Origin: Chitinophagales bacterium
GTDB lineage: Bacteria; Bacteroidota; Bacteroidia; Chitinophagales; Chitinophagaceae
Reading direction: 5' to 3'
Length of the DNA: 64,000 bases
NCBI GenBank assembly: GCA_017303455.1
Contig: JAFLBM010000019.1
Location: 1 to 64,000, forward strand
Shown: in pieces, positions 1 to 8,238 of the stretch
Numbering within the stretch: the stretch's first letter is position 1
Layout of the letters: each line of letters begins with the position of its first letter
The notes under the pieces: model-generated
Told to the model about the DNA's origin: nothing
What the model saw: the letters and a program-made list of their open reading frames with translations, nothing else
Database searches by the model: none
Translations under genes and position numbers: made by a program

Positions 1-288
1 ATGGGGAATGGCGTAGTGCACATGCAGCAGGTCAAGGTTATTATTCTTGATCACATCCACCATGGTGCTGGCCAATGCCGTTTCATACGGCGGGTAATCG
101 AATAAAGGATAAGTCGGCACCTGCACCTCGTGGTAAAATATATTGGGCAAAAAACCATTTAGCCGCACCGGCTGCTGGTAGGTAATAAAATGCACCATAT
201 GTCCTTCCTGCGCCAGGGCCTTTCCTAATTCAGTCGCCAGCACGCCACTACCACCAAACGTGGGGTAACAAACAATTCCGATTCGCAT
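1..288 (-). CDS. bshA: N-acetyl-alpha-D-glucosaminyl L-malate synthase BshA, N-terminal part (runs off the window)
   Basis: Reading the minus strand from the ATG at 288 gives 96 open codons to the window edge. The N-terminus (MRIGIVCYPTFGGSG, then ATELGKAL, HFITYQQPVRL, VPTYPLFDYPPYE and DLLHVHYAIPH) matches the GT4 glycosyltransferase BshA, which joins GlcNAc from UDP-GlcNAc to L-malate in the first step of bacillithiol synthesis in the cytoplasm. The glycine-rich loop near residues 11-14 is the usual nucleotide-sugar/acceptor loop of GT4 enzymes. Other GT4 enzymes share the fold, but the PLFDYPPYE stretch is characteristic of BshA. The C-terminal sugar-nucleotide domain lies outside the window. 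Confidence 0.9.
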   Translation of the reverse strand, partial: MRIGIVCYPTFGGSGVLATELGKALAQEGHMVHFITYQQPVRLNGFLPNIFYHEVQVPTYPLFDYPPYETALASTMVDVIKNNNLDLLHVHYAIPH

Positions 289-403
289 AATTTTATTCAA
301 ATGGATTCCGAAGGTAACAGTTTTGCCGGACGAAGGTTTACCATTCATCTTAAATCTTTATTTTCACTGCTTCTATCAGTTAACTTTAGCAAAACAGATG
401 CAC

Positions 404-1804
404 ATGAAAAAATGGTTATTTTTTCCTCTTTTCGTAATAGCAGGCGTATCCGCTGGTGCCCAGCAGGAAGATTCGGTGATGATCAAACGCATCTCTGATG
501 AGATATTGACACATGGCAAGGCCTATGAAAACCTGCGCCATCTGACCAAAAAGATCGGTGGAAGACTGGCCGGTTCCCCAGGGATGGTGAAAGCGGAGCA
601 ATGGGGATTGAAAACAATGCAGGAAAGCGGGGCGGATAAAGCCTGGTTGCAGGAATGCATGGTGCCGCATTGGGTAAGGGGCGGAAAAGATGAAATGTGG
701 TGTTCACAAATCGTGTCAAACAAGAATCCGAAAATGCCTGACGCAAGATTAATGAGGAAAGATCTTGATGTTATTGCATTGGGCAATTCAATAGGAACAG
801 GAAAAGCCGGAATAGCAGCAGAAGTTTTATTGGTAAATTCTTTTGATGAGCTGGAGGCTAAAAAGGATCTGGTAAAAGATAAGATCGTTTTTTACAATTA
901 TAAATTCAACGATACCTATGTGCAAACTTTCCTGGCCTACCGGGATGCAGGTCAGTACCGGGGGCAAGGACCCAGCCGGGCCGCTAAATACGGGGCAAAA
1001 GCCGTTATTGTAAGAAGTATGAGCCATGCTGCAGATAATAACCCGCATACAGGAGCTACCAGGTATGATAGTGCTTATGCAAAAATTCCTGCAGTCGCAA
1101 TCGGGCTGAGAGATGCTGACTGGCTGAGTGAACAGGCCGCAAAAGGAACCGTGAAAGTATCGCTGAAAACAAACGGCCATTTTTTACCCGATACGATCGG
1201 GCATAATGTGATCGGTGAATTAAAGGGAAGTGAATTTCCTGATGAGATCATTGTGGTAGGCGGTCACCTCGACAGCTGGGATAATTGCGAAGGTGCTCAT
1301 GATGACGGAGCAGGCTGTGTGCAGACCATGGAAATATTGAGAGCTTTTAAAGCGATTGGTTATACGCCAAAGAGAACGATCCGGTTTGTTCTTTTTGCCA
1401 ATGAAGAAAATGGCTTGCGGGGTGGTAATAAATATGCAGAAGAAGCAAAGGCCAAAGGGGAGAAGCATATTTTCGCTATTGAAAGTGATGCAGGTGGTTT
1501 TACTCCCCGTAGTCTTGGGTTTACATTACCCGATGATAAATTTGCGAAAGTGCTGCAGTGGAAACCATTGATCGCCCCATATGGATGTACTGAATTTCTG
1601 AAAGGGGGAGGTGGCGCAGATATTGGTCCATTGGCAAGGACACAGGGAACACCAACCGGCAGCCTGAACCCGGATTCACAACGTTACTTCGATATTCATC
1701 ATGCAAGAAGCGATGTGTTTGAAGCCGTCAATAAAAGAGAACTGGAATTAGGCGCTGTGAATATGGCGGCTATTATTTACCTGATCGATAAATACGGGCT
1801 TTGA
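404..1804 (+). CDS. Secreted M28-family zinc aminopeptidase
   Basis: A 466-residue protein with a Sec signal peptide (MKKWLFFPLFVIAGVSAGAQ). The ATG at 404 is preferred because it begins that signal cleanly; ATGs at 398 and 323 are also in frame. A PA-like insertion precedes the M28 catalytic domain. The zinc ligands and catalytic acids appear in the expected order: GGHLDSWD (His, Asp), GAHDDGAG (bridging Asp), FANEENGL (catalytic Glu and Glu ligand), ESDAGGF (Asp) and a late His in DIHHARSD. Such enzymes are exported aminopeptidases or carboxypeptidases, and the substrate cannot be read from sequence. The stop lies 2 bp from the end of the convergent M1 peptidase gene. Confidence 0.88.
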   Translation: MKKWLFFPLFVIAGVSAGAQQEDSVMIKRISDEILTHGKAYENLRHLTKKIGGRLAGSPGMVKAEQWGLKTMQESGADKAWLQECMVPHWVRGGKDEMWCSQIVSNKNPKMPDARLMRKDLDVIALGNSIGTGKAGIAAEVLLVNSFDELEAKKDLVKDKIVFYNYKFNDTYVQTFLAYRDAGQYRGQGPSRAAKYGAKAVIVRSMSHAADNNPHTGATRYDSAYAKIPAVAIGLRDADWLSEQAAKGTVKVSLKTNGHFLPDTIGHNVIGELKGSEFPDEIIVVGGHLDSWDNCEGAHDDGAGCVQTMEILRAFKAIGYTPKRTIRFVLFANEENGLRGGNKYAEEAKAKGEKHIFAIESDAGGFTPRSLGFTLPDDKFAKVLQWKPLIAPYGCTEFLKGGGGADIGPLARTQGTPTGSLNPDSQRYFDIHHARSDVFEAVNKRELELGAVNMAAIIYLIDKYGL

Positions 1805-1806
1805 CA

Positions 1807-3777
1807 TTAATTAGTAACCACTAATTTCTTTATTGCAATTCTTCCTTTACCGGTTAGCTGAACGGAGTAAACTCCTGCCGGCAGCTCATTGATCAATGCC
1901 TGACTGGTTGAACTGCGGTTAATGGTATATCGTTTCAGCAGTTTGCCTGCAATATCATACACGGTAATAATTTCAAACCAGTTAGCCGGGTATTGCAAAT
2001 ATACATTGCCACCAGAAGGATTCGGGAATAGTTTTACTTCATGGCTGACATTGACCGGGTCATTGAAACCGGTGGTGATGGAACCCACTTTATTGATGAC
2101 CCAGTTGTTCGGATCAACTGTAACAGCATTTGGTGTTCTGTTCGAGCGGAATTTGAAAACCTGGTTATTGTTCTGCAGATTTATTTTCACCGTGGTATCA
2201 CCTTGCAGCGTAGAGAACCTTATTTCATACAAGCCTTTGAAAAAAGGAGTAACGGCAGGGGCACTGACAGTTTGATTGACCAACAGTACCAAACTGTCTC
2301 CTTGTTTAGAGTAATCAACATTAAAAGTGGGATAGCCTTCGCCATAATACCACTGGTTAAAGAAATTGGTGAGGTCTTTACCTGAAATATTTTCTGCCAG
2401 TACTTTAAAATCGTTCGCAGTGGCAACAGAATCTTTATACTGTTGCTGGAAAGCCTGCAATACCTGGTAAAAAGTATTATCATTTTGCAGTTCAAAACGC
2501 AGGTTATGAATAATAGCTGACCCTTTATCATAACTAAGCCTTCCACTGAATATCCTGTTCTCGTCAAACAACGATGCATCGGGGACGAATACACTGCCGC
2601 CAGCCGAACTCATTACATTGGTATGAATACCCTGCATATAAGAAGCCGGGTTAGTGGTTGGGAATAAAGCAGGTAAATGTTCAATCAGTAAATATTCACT
2701 GTAACTGGCAAATCCTTCGTTGATCCAGATATGGTTCCAGGTGGCACAGGTTACATTATCCCCAAACCACTGGTGGCCCAATTCATGTGCGATCAATGTG
2801 CTTCCAAAACTGCTCATGGTGCTCATGGTCTGGTGCTCCATACCACCCCCGATATTTGCATGGGCATGACCGTATTTTTCAAAGCGAAAAGGGTATAAGC
2901 CGTATAATTCACTTAATTTTTCAATGAATGCAGGAGTCTTATCAATGTTGGCTTTATTCGTATTGAAATAGGTGCTGTTATTGACAATGTAGTTTTGCAC
3001 CAGTATGGAATCAGGCGATATGCTCGGGGGTTTTGCATAGATTTTATAGTCCATATAATTGCCTACCGAAAAGCTGGGCATATAATAACTCATCGGGTAG
3101 GTTGTTTTCCACCGAAACTGCTTCTTATTATTGGGAAGATCAACTGTATTCACCAGTAAACCATTGGAACCGGCCAGGTTGGCATTACTGGTGGTGATCC
3201 AGAAATCGGCCGAGTCAATTTTATCTGTAAGAAACTGTTTAACGGGAAACCATTCTCTGGCCTGGTAGCTTTCAGAAAGTGAAGCAGTATATACCAACCC
3301 ATTACTTCCTACAGTTCCGGCAAAAACACCTCCTGATCCGGCAAGACCGCGGTAGTAAAAGAGAGCTTCAACAATAGAACCGGCAGTAATAGCAGGCGAC
3401 AATGGAACAAATACATGATCTGCCGAACGTGTAAAACCGGTAATCTTTATCCCGTTGATAAAAACCGAATCAACAGTCATATTATTTTTCAATTCGCAAA
3501 TAAAGGAATCCAGGGGTTGTACCGCAATCGCTCTTGTAAGTGCTGTTCCATTAATATTTCTATTGTTTGCTTCAATGGCAAGATCTAACTTAAGGTACTT
3601 CACATCATATTTATCCATCGAAGGATATTGGAAATAATTGACCCTTTGTACATCGCTTGCCGAATGAGTATGATGACATTTTTCATGGCAGGACAACTCT
3701 GCGGGTGCAGGTAATAGCTGGGATTGAGCACTCAACCCTAAAAACAGGCCGGCGAGCAGGATAGCAGGTTTTCTCAT
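1807..3777 (-). CDS. Secreted M1-family aminopeptidase with T9SS C-terminal sorting domain
   Basis: The 656-residue product has a signal peptide (about residues 1-19) and an M1 metallopeptidase core. The zinc motif HELGHQWFGD (His331, Glu332, His335) is followed by the third ligand in WINEGFASY (Glu354), and GGGMEHQT near residue 310 is the exopeptidase GxMEN-type motif with His in place of Asn. The last 75 or so residues (LFPNPSGGNVYL to the end) form a type A sorting domain that directs the protein through the type IX system to the cell surface. It lies 55 bp downstream of argH and could be co-transcribed, but its role is unrelated to arginine synthesis. Confidence 0.9.
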   Translation of the reverse strand: MRKPAILLAGLFLGLSAQSQLLPAPAELSCHEKCHHTHSASDVQRVNYFQYPSMDKYDVKYLKLDLAIEANNRNINGTALTRAIAVQPLDSFICELKNNMTVDSVFINGIKITGFTRSADHVFVPLSPAITAGSIVEALFYYRGLAGSGGVFAGTVGSNGLVYTASLSESYQAREWFPVKQFLTDKIDSADFWITTSNANLAGSNGLLVNTVDLPNNKKQFRWKTTYPMSYYMPSFSVGNYMDYKIYAKPPSISPDSILVQNYIVNNSTYFNTNKANIDKTPAFIEKLSELYGLYPFRFEKYGHAHANIGGGMEHQTMSTMSSFGSTLIAHELGHQWFGDNVTCATWNHIWINEGFASYSEYLLIEHLPALFPTTNPASYMQGIHTNVMSSAGGSVFVPDASLFDENRIFSGRLSYDKGSAIIHNLRFELQNDNTFYQVLQAFQQQYKDSVATANDFKVLAENISGKDLTNFFNQWYYGEGYPTFNVDYSKQGDSLVLLVNQTVSAPAVTPFFKGLYEIRFSTLQGDTTVKINLQNNNQVFKFRSNRTPNAVTVDPNNWVINKVGSITTGFNDPVNVSHEVKLFPNPSGGNVYLQYPANWFEIITVYDIAGKLLKRYTINRSSTSQALINELPAGVYSVQLTGKGRIAIKKLVVTN

Positions 3778-3832
3778 GAACGGGTGTTATCCTTCAAAGA
3801 TAAGGATCGGAATTATTTCGGGCTGTTAAAAA

Positions 3833-5164
3833 CTAAGCCAGGAGCTTATCCAAAGCCGCTTTTACTTCAGAAAAAGGAAAAGCCCGGAGTGTTTTATCCA
3901 TTTGTTCCCGGATGGCTGCGGTGCAGAGGTTACCAATACTGCCTTCATGAGTATGTTGAATATGGGTGCTGTATGTGAATTTTCCAGCTTCAATATCAAT
4001 CCCTACTTTTTTATAGGCATCCCGGAAAGCCATTCCTTTATTGACCAGCTTATTTACTTCTTCAACACTAAAAAGGTATTTGTATTTCTCGTCCGCCAGT
4101 ATGTTTTCTTTTACTTCTATATTTGAAAGCATGAGGCCGGCCATTTCAATGCAATCTTTCAGAGTTTTAAATGCCGGGAATAAATGCTCTTTTAATAATT
4201 GCAGGTCACGATGATAACCCGATGGAAGATTCGTGGTCATCATGCTGATCTCGTTGGGCAATGCTTTGATACGGTTGCAATGGGAACGGATCAGTTCAAA
4301 TACATCCGGGTTTTTTTTATGCGGCATAATGCTGCTACCGGTAGTGAGTTCTGCAGGAAATGAAATGAACCCAAAATTCTGATTGAGGTATAAGCAGGCA
4401 TCCATGCTGAGTTTACCAATCGTGTCAGCTACATTAGCCAGTGATTGTGCTGCGATGCGTTCTGCTTTTCCTCTTCCCATTTGAGCATACACAACATTGT
4501 AATTAAGGTCAGCAAAACCGAGAAGCTTTGTTGTCAATGCCCGGTTGATGGGGAAGGAAGACCCATAGCCTGCGGCAGAACCCAGCGGGTTTTTGTTAAC
4601 TACATCATACGCAGCTTTGATGGTTGTTATATCATCCACCAGGCTTTCTGCATATGCACCAAACCATAAACCAAAGGAAGATGGCATCGCTAACTGGAGA
4701 TGGGTATAACCCGGCAGTAAATGATCCTTATATTTTTCGCTTTGCGTTTGGAGTAACTGAAAAAATGGCTGTATACTGTTTACCAGTTCTTCCAACTCAT
4801 TCCTGAGAAAAAGTTTTACATCCACCAGTACCTGGTCGTTCCGGCTGCGGGCTGAATGGATTTTTTTACCGGTGTCCCCCAGTTTTTTTGTCAATAACAG
4901 CTCCACCCGTGAGTGAATATCCTCTACATCTTCCTGTAAATGGAACTGTCCTTGTTGTATCTGTTTGTAAATATTTTTTAATTCTTTTTGTAATTGTATC
5001 AATTCATTTTTCTCCAGCAGACCAACTGATTCCAGCATTTCGATATGGGCCAATGAACCCAGTACGTCAAAAGCAGCGAGGTACATATCCATATCCCGGT
5101 CTTTGCCAACTGTAAATACTTCTACTTCCTTTAGCGAGACTTTATCTTTTTGCCAGAGCTTCAT
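3833..5164 (-). CDS. argH: Argininosuccinate lyase
   Basis: The 443-residue product belongs to the fumarase/aspartase superfamily and splits argininosuccinate into arginine and fumarate, the last step of the pathway. The superfamily signature TGSSIMPHKKNPD is present near residue 270, with upstream HSARSRNDQ and PGYTHLQLA blocks typical of ArgH. It is the last gene of the arginine operon. Its ATG overlaps the end of the upstream argE by 4 bases, which implies translational coupling. The protein is slightly shorter than the 450-470 residues usual for the family because the C-terminal tail is short. Confidence 0.96.
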   Translation of the reverse strand: MKLWQKDKVSLKEVEVFTVGKDRDMDMYLAAFDVLGSLAHIEMLESVGLLEKNELIQLQKELKNIYKQIQQGQFHLQEDVEDIHSRVELLLTKKLGDTGKKIHSARSRNDQVLVDVKLFLRNELEELVNSIQPFFQLLQTQSEKYKDHLLPGYTHLQLAMPSSFGLWFGAYAESLVDDITTIKAAYDVVNKNPLGSAAGYGSSFPINRALTTKLLGFADLNYNVVYAQMGRGKAERIAAQSLANVADTIGKLSMDACLYLNQNFGFISFPAELTTGSSIMPHKKNPDVFELIRSHCNRIKALPNEISMMTTNLPSGYHRDLQLLKEHLFPAFKTLKDCIEMAGLMLSNIEVKENILADEKYKYLFSVEEVNKLVNKGMAFRDAYKKVGIDIEAGKFTYSTHIQHTHEGSIGNLCTAAIREQMDKTLRAFPFSEVKAALDKLLA

Positions 5165-6231
5165 AAGATTTGATTTAAAAGCTGTATGTACAATTCGATT
5201 CCCTTGCAGATCTCGTCCATATAAATATACTCATCTGCCGTATGACTTCTTGCACTGTCACCAGGTCCCATTTTTAATGAGGGGAACGGCATCAGGGCTT
5301 TGTCGGAAGTGGTGGGGGAGCCATAATAAGTCCTGCCCAGTGCTGTTCCGGCTTTCACCAGGGGATGATCGGTTGCAATGGAAGTGGAACGAAGCCGGGT
5401 GCTTCTTGGCTTTACTTCACTTTGCACATTTGCTTTGATAATATCAATCACTTCTTCAAAGCTGTAGAGTTCGTTGATCCGGGTATCTATTACAAATTTG
5501 CAAACAGCGGGTACCACATTATGTGCTTTATTTTCTGTTTCAATAACCGTCACACTCATTTTTGAAGGGCCCAATAACTCCGATACTTTATCAAACTGGT
5601 AATTCCTGAACCATTCAATATCCTTTAATGCTCTATAAATGGCATTCTCGCCCTCATTACGGGCAGCATGACCGGCCTTACCATGACTGACACAATCAAG
5701 TACCATCAGCCCTCTTTCCGCAACAGCCATTTGCATTTGCGTGGGTTCGCCAACAATCGCACAATCTATTTTGGGTAAATAAGGTAACGTATATTCAATA
5801 CCACCGGTGCCGGATATTTCCTCCTCCGCCGTGGCAGCAATGATAATATTATAAGCAGGTTCTTTCTTCTCATGGAAATGAAGGAAGGTTGCTACGAGGG
5901 AAACAAGGCATCCCCCCGCATCATTACTGCCCAACCCATATAGCTTTCCTTCTTCAACAACAGGAGAAAAAGGGTCTTTGGTATACTGCGGATTTGGTTT
6001 TACCGTATCATGATGGGAATTGAGCAGGATGGTTGGCTTTTGTTCATCATAATATTTATTCAGGGCAAAAACATTATTACCAACTCTTGTGTGTTCAATA
6101 CTTCTCTCCCCCAGGAAACGGCAAAGTATGCCAGCCGTCTGGTCTTCTTCTTTACTAAACGAAGGGGTTGCTATCAGCTCTTTTAGAAGACTGATCGCAT
6201 TTTCCTGTAGTATGGATAACTCTTTACTCAT
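5161..6231 (-). CDS. argE: M20-family N-acyl-ornithine/N-acyl-citrulline deacylase (ArgE-like)
   Basis: A 356-residue M20 metallopeptidase. The metal-binding elements are NSHHDTVKPN (His, Asp), GLGSNDAGG (bridging Asp), AATAEEEISG (catalytic Glu and ligand Glu) and AIVGEPTQ (Glu ligand), with the usual lid domain insertion. In this operon it should remove the N-acyl group before ArgG acts. Because the pathway uses an acylornithine carbamoyltransferase, the natural substrate is probably N-succinyl- or N-acetyl-citrulline rather than acylornithine. The gene overlaps argB by 8 bases and argH by 4. Confidence 0.9.
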   Translation of the reverse strand: MSKELSILQENAISLLKELIATPSFSKEEDQTAGILCRFLGERSIEHTRVGNNVFALNKYYDEQKPTILLNSHHDTVKPNPQYTKDPFSPVVEEGKLYGLGSNDAGGCLVSLVATFLHFHEKKEPAYNIIIAATAEEEISGTGGIEYTLPYLPKIDCAIVGEPTQMQMAVAERGLMVLDCVSHGKAGHAARNEGENAIYRALKDIEWFRNYQFDKVSELLGPSKMSVTVIETENKAHNVVPAVCKFVIDTRINELYSFEEVIDIIKANVQSEVKPRSTRLRSTSIATDHPLVKAGTALGRTYYGSPTTSDKALMPFPSLKMGPGDSARSHTADEYIYMDEICKGIELYIQLLNQIL

Positions 6232-7009
6232 TTGTGATGCTTGTTCCTGCCGTGCCTGCTATAAGTTGCTCTAATTGTTCTGCTTTACCAATAATAACTT
6301 TACTGACCCCGCTGTTTAGTGCTGCAAAAGCATTATCAAGTTTAGGGATCATACCGGCAAAGATTTTTTGTTTTGCTTTCAGTTGCCGGTAATGCCCCGG
6401 AGTAATTTCCGGAATTACTGTAGTATCGTCTTCTGCATCTAATAAAACGCCACTTTTTTCAAAGGAATAGATCAATTCCACATCGTATAATTTGCTCATG
6501 CCCTTTGCCAGTTCCTGTGCAATGGTATCCGCATTCGTATTTAATAATTGCCCCTGCTGGTCATGGGTAATAGGAGCGAAGACAACAGCAATATTTTGAT
6601 CCAGCAGTGTTTTGATCAGGACTGTATTGATGGCATCCACATCGCCGACAAAACCATAATCCATCACCGGGTGCCGGCGTTTATGTGCCAGTATTGCATC
6701 ACCGTCTGCACCGCAAAGCCCGATGGCATTGCAATTATTTGCCTGCAACTGCGCCACAATCGTCTTATTGACATAACCGGCATAAACCATAATAACGATC
6801 TTCAGCGTTTCTGCATCGGTGATCCTTCTGCCATCCACCAAGTGCTGTTCAATGCCTAATTTTTCGGCTAACCGGGTGGCCAATTTACCACCGCCATGCA
6901 CCAATATCTTTTTTGCCGTGATATCAGCAAAGGAGTGCAGGAAGGAAGCCAGTTTTGCTTCATCATCAATAATGTTCCCGCCGATCTTTATGATATATAA
7001 TTTATCCAT
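6224..7009 (-). CDS. argB: N-acetylglutamate kinase family (possibly N-succinylglutamate kinase)
   Basis: This 261-residue amino-acid kinase phosphorylates the gamma carboxyl of N-acylglutamate. It opens with the phosphate-binding KIGGNIID and has LVHGGGKLATRLAEKLG (glycine-rich acyl-glutamate loop), GLCGADGD and a late FAGMIPKLDNAF block for ATP binding. In Bacteroides the equivalent enzyme is reported to prefer the succinylated substrate. The same is inferred here from the partner ArgF', but no residue in this protein was used to prove it. It overlaps argF' and argE by 8 bases each. Confidence 0.93.
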   Translation of the reverse strand: MDKLYIIKIGGNIIDDEAKLASFLHSFADITAKKILVHGGGKLATRLAEKLGIEQHLVDGRRITDAETLKIVIMVYAGYVNKTIVAQLQANNCNAIGLCGADGDAILAHKRRHPVMDYGFVGDVDAINTVLIKTLLDQNIAVVFAPITHDQQGQLLNTNADTIAQELAKGMSKLYDVELIYSFEKSGVLLDAEDDTTVIPEITPGHYRQLKAKQKIFAGMIPKLDNAFAALNSGVSKVIIGKAEQLEQLIAGTAGTSITNE

Positions 7010-7973
7010 TGCTTTTTAATATCTCTGATAATACAGCCTGTGCTGCCCATACCCTGTTAGATGCCTGCTGTGTAACAATACTCATGTCGCCATCCAGCAT
7101 CTCATCACTGAGTTCCACATTTCTGCGAACAGGCAGGCAATGCATGATCTTGGCATTATTGGTGTGTACCCAGCGTTTATGTTTCAGCATCCATTTGGGG
7201 TCGTTGGTATAGATCTTACCATAATCATTATAAGTACTCCAGTTCTTGACATATACAAAGTCAGCCCCTTTCAAGGCTTCTTCCTGGTTGTGGGTGATGC
7301 TGGCCCCTTTGGTAAATTCTTCACTCAACTCATAATCTTCAGGGTGGGTGATCACAAAATCAGCTTTGCCCCAGGCATTGACCCATTGTGCAAAGCTATT
7401 CGCCACACATTGTGGCAGGGGTTTTACATGCGGGGCCCAGGTCAATACGATCTTTGGCTTCCGCCCAATCCCGGAAGATGAGTTAAGAAGCGTCTCCTGG
7501 ATTGTAATAATATCTGTTAATGATTGTAGCGGATGCAGTGTAGAGCTTTCAAGGCTGACTACCGGTATACCTGCATATTTAATGATCTGTTTAATGTAAA
7601 GTTCACTATAGTCATCTTCCCGGTTTTTTAAGGAAGGGAAAGTTCTGATCGCTAAAATATCAAAGTAGTTGCCGAAGATGGGGGCAGCATCTTTTACATG
7701 TTCCACCGTACTGCCACTCATGATCGCTTCGTCTTCAAACTCTAAGGCCCAGCCTTCATTACCTACATTAAAAATGATAGCTTCCATACCCAGGTTCTGG
7801 GCGGCAATTTGTGTACTGAGCCTTGTCCGCATACTGGGGTTAAGGAACAGGCAGCCAATTCTTTTATTGGTACCAAGAACTTTATCCTTAAACGGATCAG
7901 CCTTATATCCCAGAGCGGTTTGTACCAGGTCATCAATGTCGGTCACATCATGAACCGAAGTGAAATTTCTCAA
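7002..7973 (-). CDS. argF': N-succinylornithine (or N-acetylornithine) carbamoyltransferase
   Basis: The 323-residue product transfers a carbamoyl group to N-acylornithine. The carbamoyl-phosphate loop reads FLNPSMRTRLST instead of the classical STRTR-type loop of ornithine carbamoyltransferase, and HCLPVRRN near the C-terminus is the acyl-substrate signature. The substrate loop reads SGSTVEHVKD, with Val at residue 90. In characterised enzymes this position is Glu in the acetylornithine enzyme (Xanthomonas) and Pro in the succinylornithine enzyme (Bacteroides), and a non-Glu residue there favours succinylornithine. Substrate choice is therefore an inference from one position. The start overlaps the preceding small membrane gene by 26 bases. 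Confidence 0.93.
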   Translation of the reverse strand: MRNFTSVHDVTDIDDLVQTALGYKADPFKDKVLGTNKRIGCLFLNPSMRTRLSTQIAAQNLGMEAIIFNVGNEGWALEFEDEAIMSGSTVEHVKDAAPIFGNYFDILAIRTFPSLKNREDDYSELYIKQIIKYAGIPVVSLESSTLHPLQSLTDIITIQETLLNSSSGIGRKPKIVLTWAPHVKPLPQCVANSFAQWVNAWGKADFVITHPEDYELSEEFTKGASITHNQEEALKGADFVYVKNWSTYNDYGKIYTNDPKWMLKHKRWVHTNNAKIMHCLPVRRNVELSDEMLDGDMSIVTQQASNRVWAAQAVLSEILKSNG

Positions 7974-8238
7974 TGTTCAAGTTTTTAATGATCGAATTCC
8001 AGCCATTCAGAATAATGAAATAAGCAGGAATATAAATAATATAAAACGGTAAATACCTGATATAGCCATTGATCAGTGTGAAGCCAATAGTTGCCGGTTG
8101 TTTTTTGTTTGCCTGTAATAAAACGAGGAACAGGTCGCAAAACACCGGAATGATAATAAGGCATAATGCAACAGCGGATGCTCCTCTTGCCGTAGGTTTC
8201 AGGCTTAGCAAATATTGTTTAAATGTCTGTTCAGGCAT
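7948..8238 (-). CDS. Small membrane protein of unknown function inside the arginine operon
   Basis: A 96-residue ORF with two or three hydrophobic stretches (about residues 18-42 and 60-85) and a basic N-terminal segment. It matches no family that I recognise. It overlaps the end of argD by 8 bases and the start of argF' by 26 bases, so it is held in the same phased, coupled arrangement as its neighbours. That supports it being a real gene. A membrane protein between two soluble biosynthetic enzymes could be a transporter subunit or a membrane anchor, but nothing in the sequence decides this. Confidence 0.65.
   Translation of the reverse strand: MPEQTFKQYLLSLKPTARGASAVALCLIIIPVFCDLFLVLLQANKKQPATIGFTLINGYIRYLPFYIIYIPAYFIILNGWNSIIKNLNIEKFHFGS

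Noticed and set aside
7002..7973. Classical ornithine carbamoyltransferase (argF/argI)
   Set aside because: The carbamoyl-phosphate loop and the HCLPVRRN motif are those of the acylornithine enzymes.
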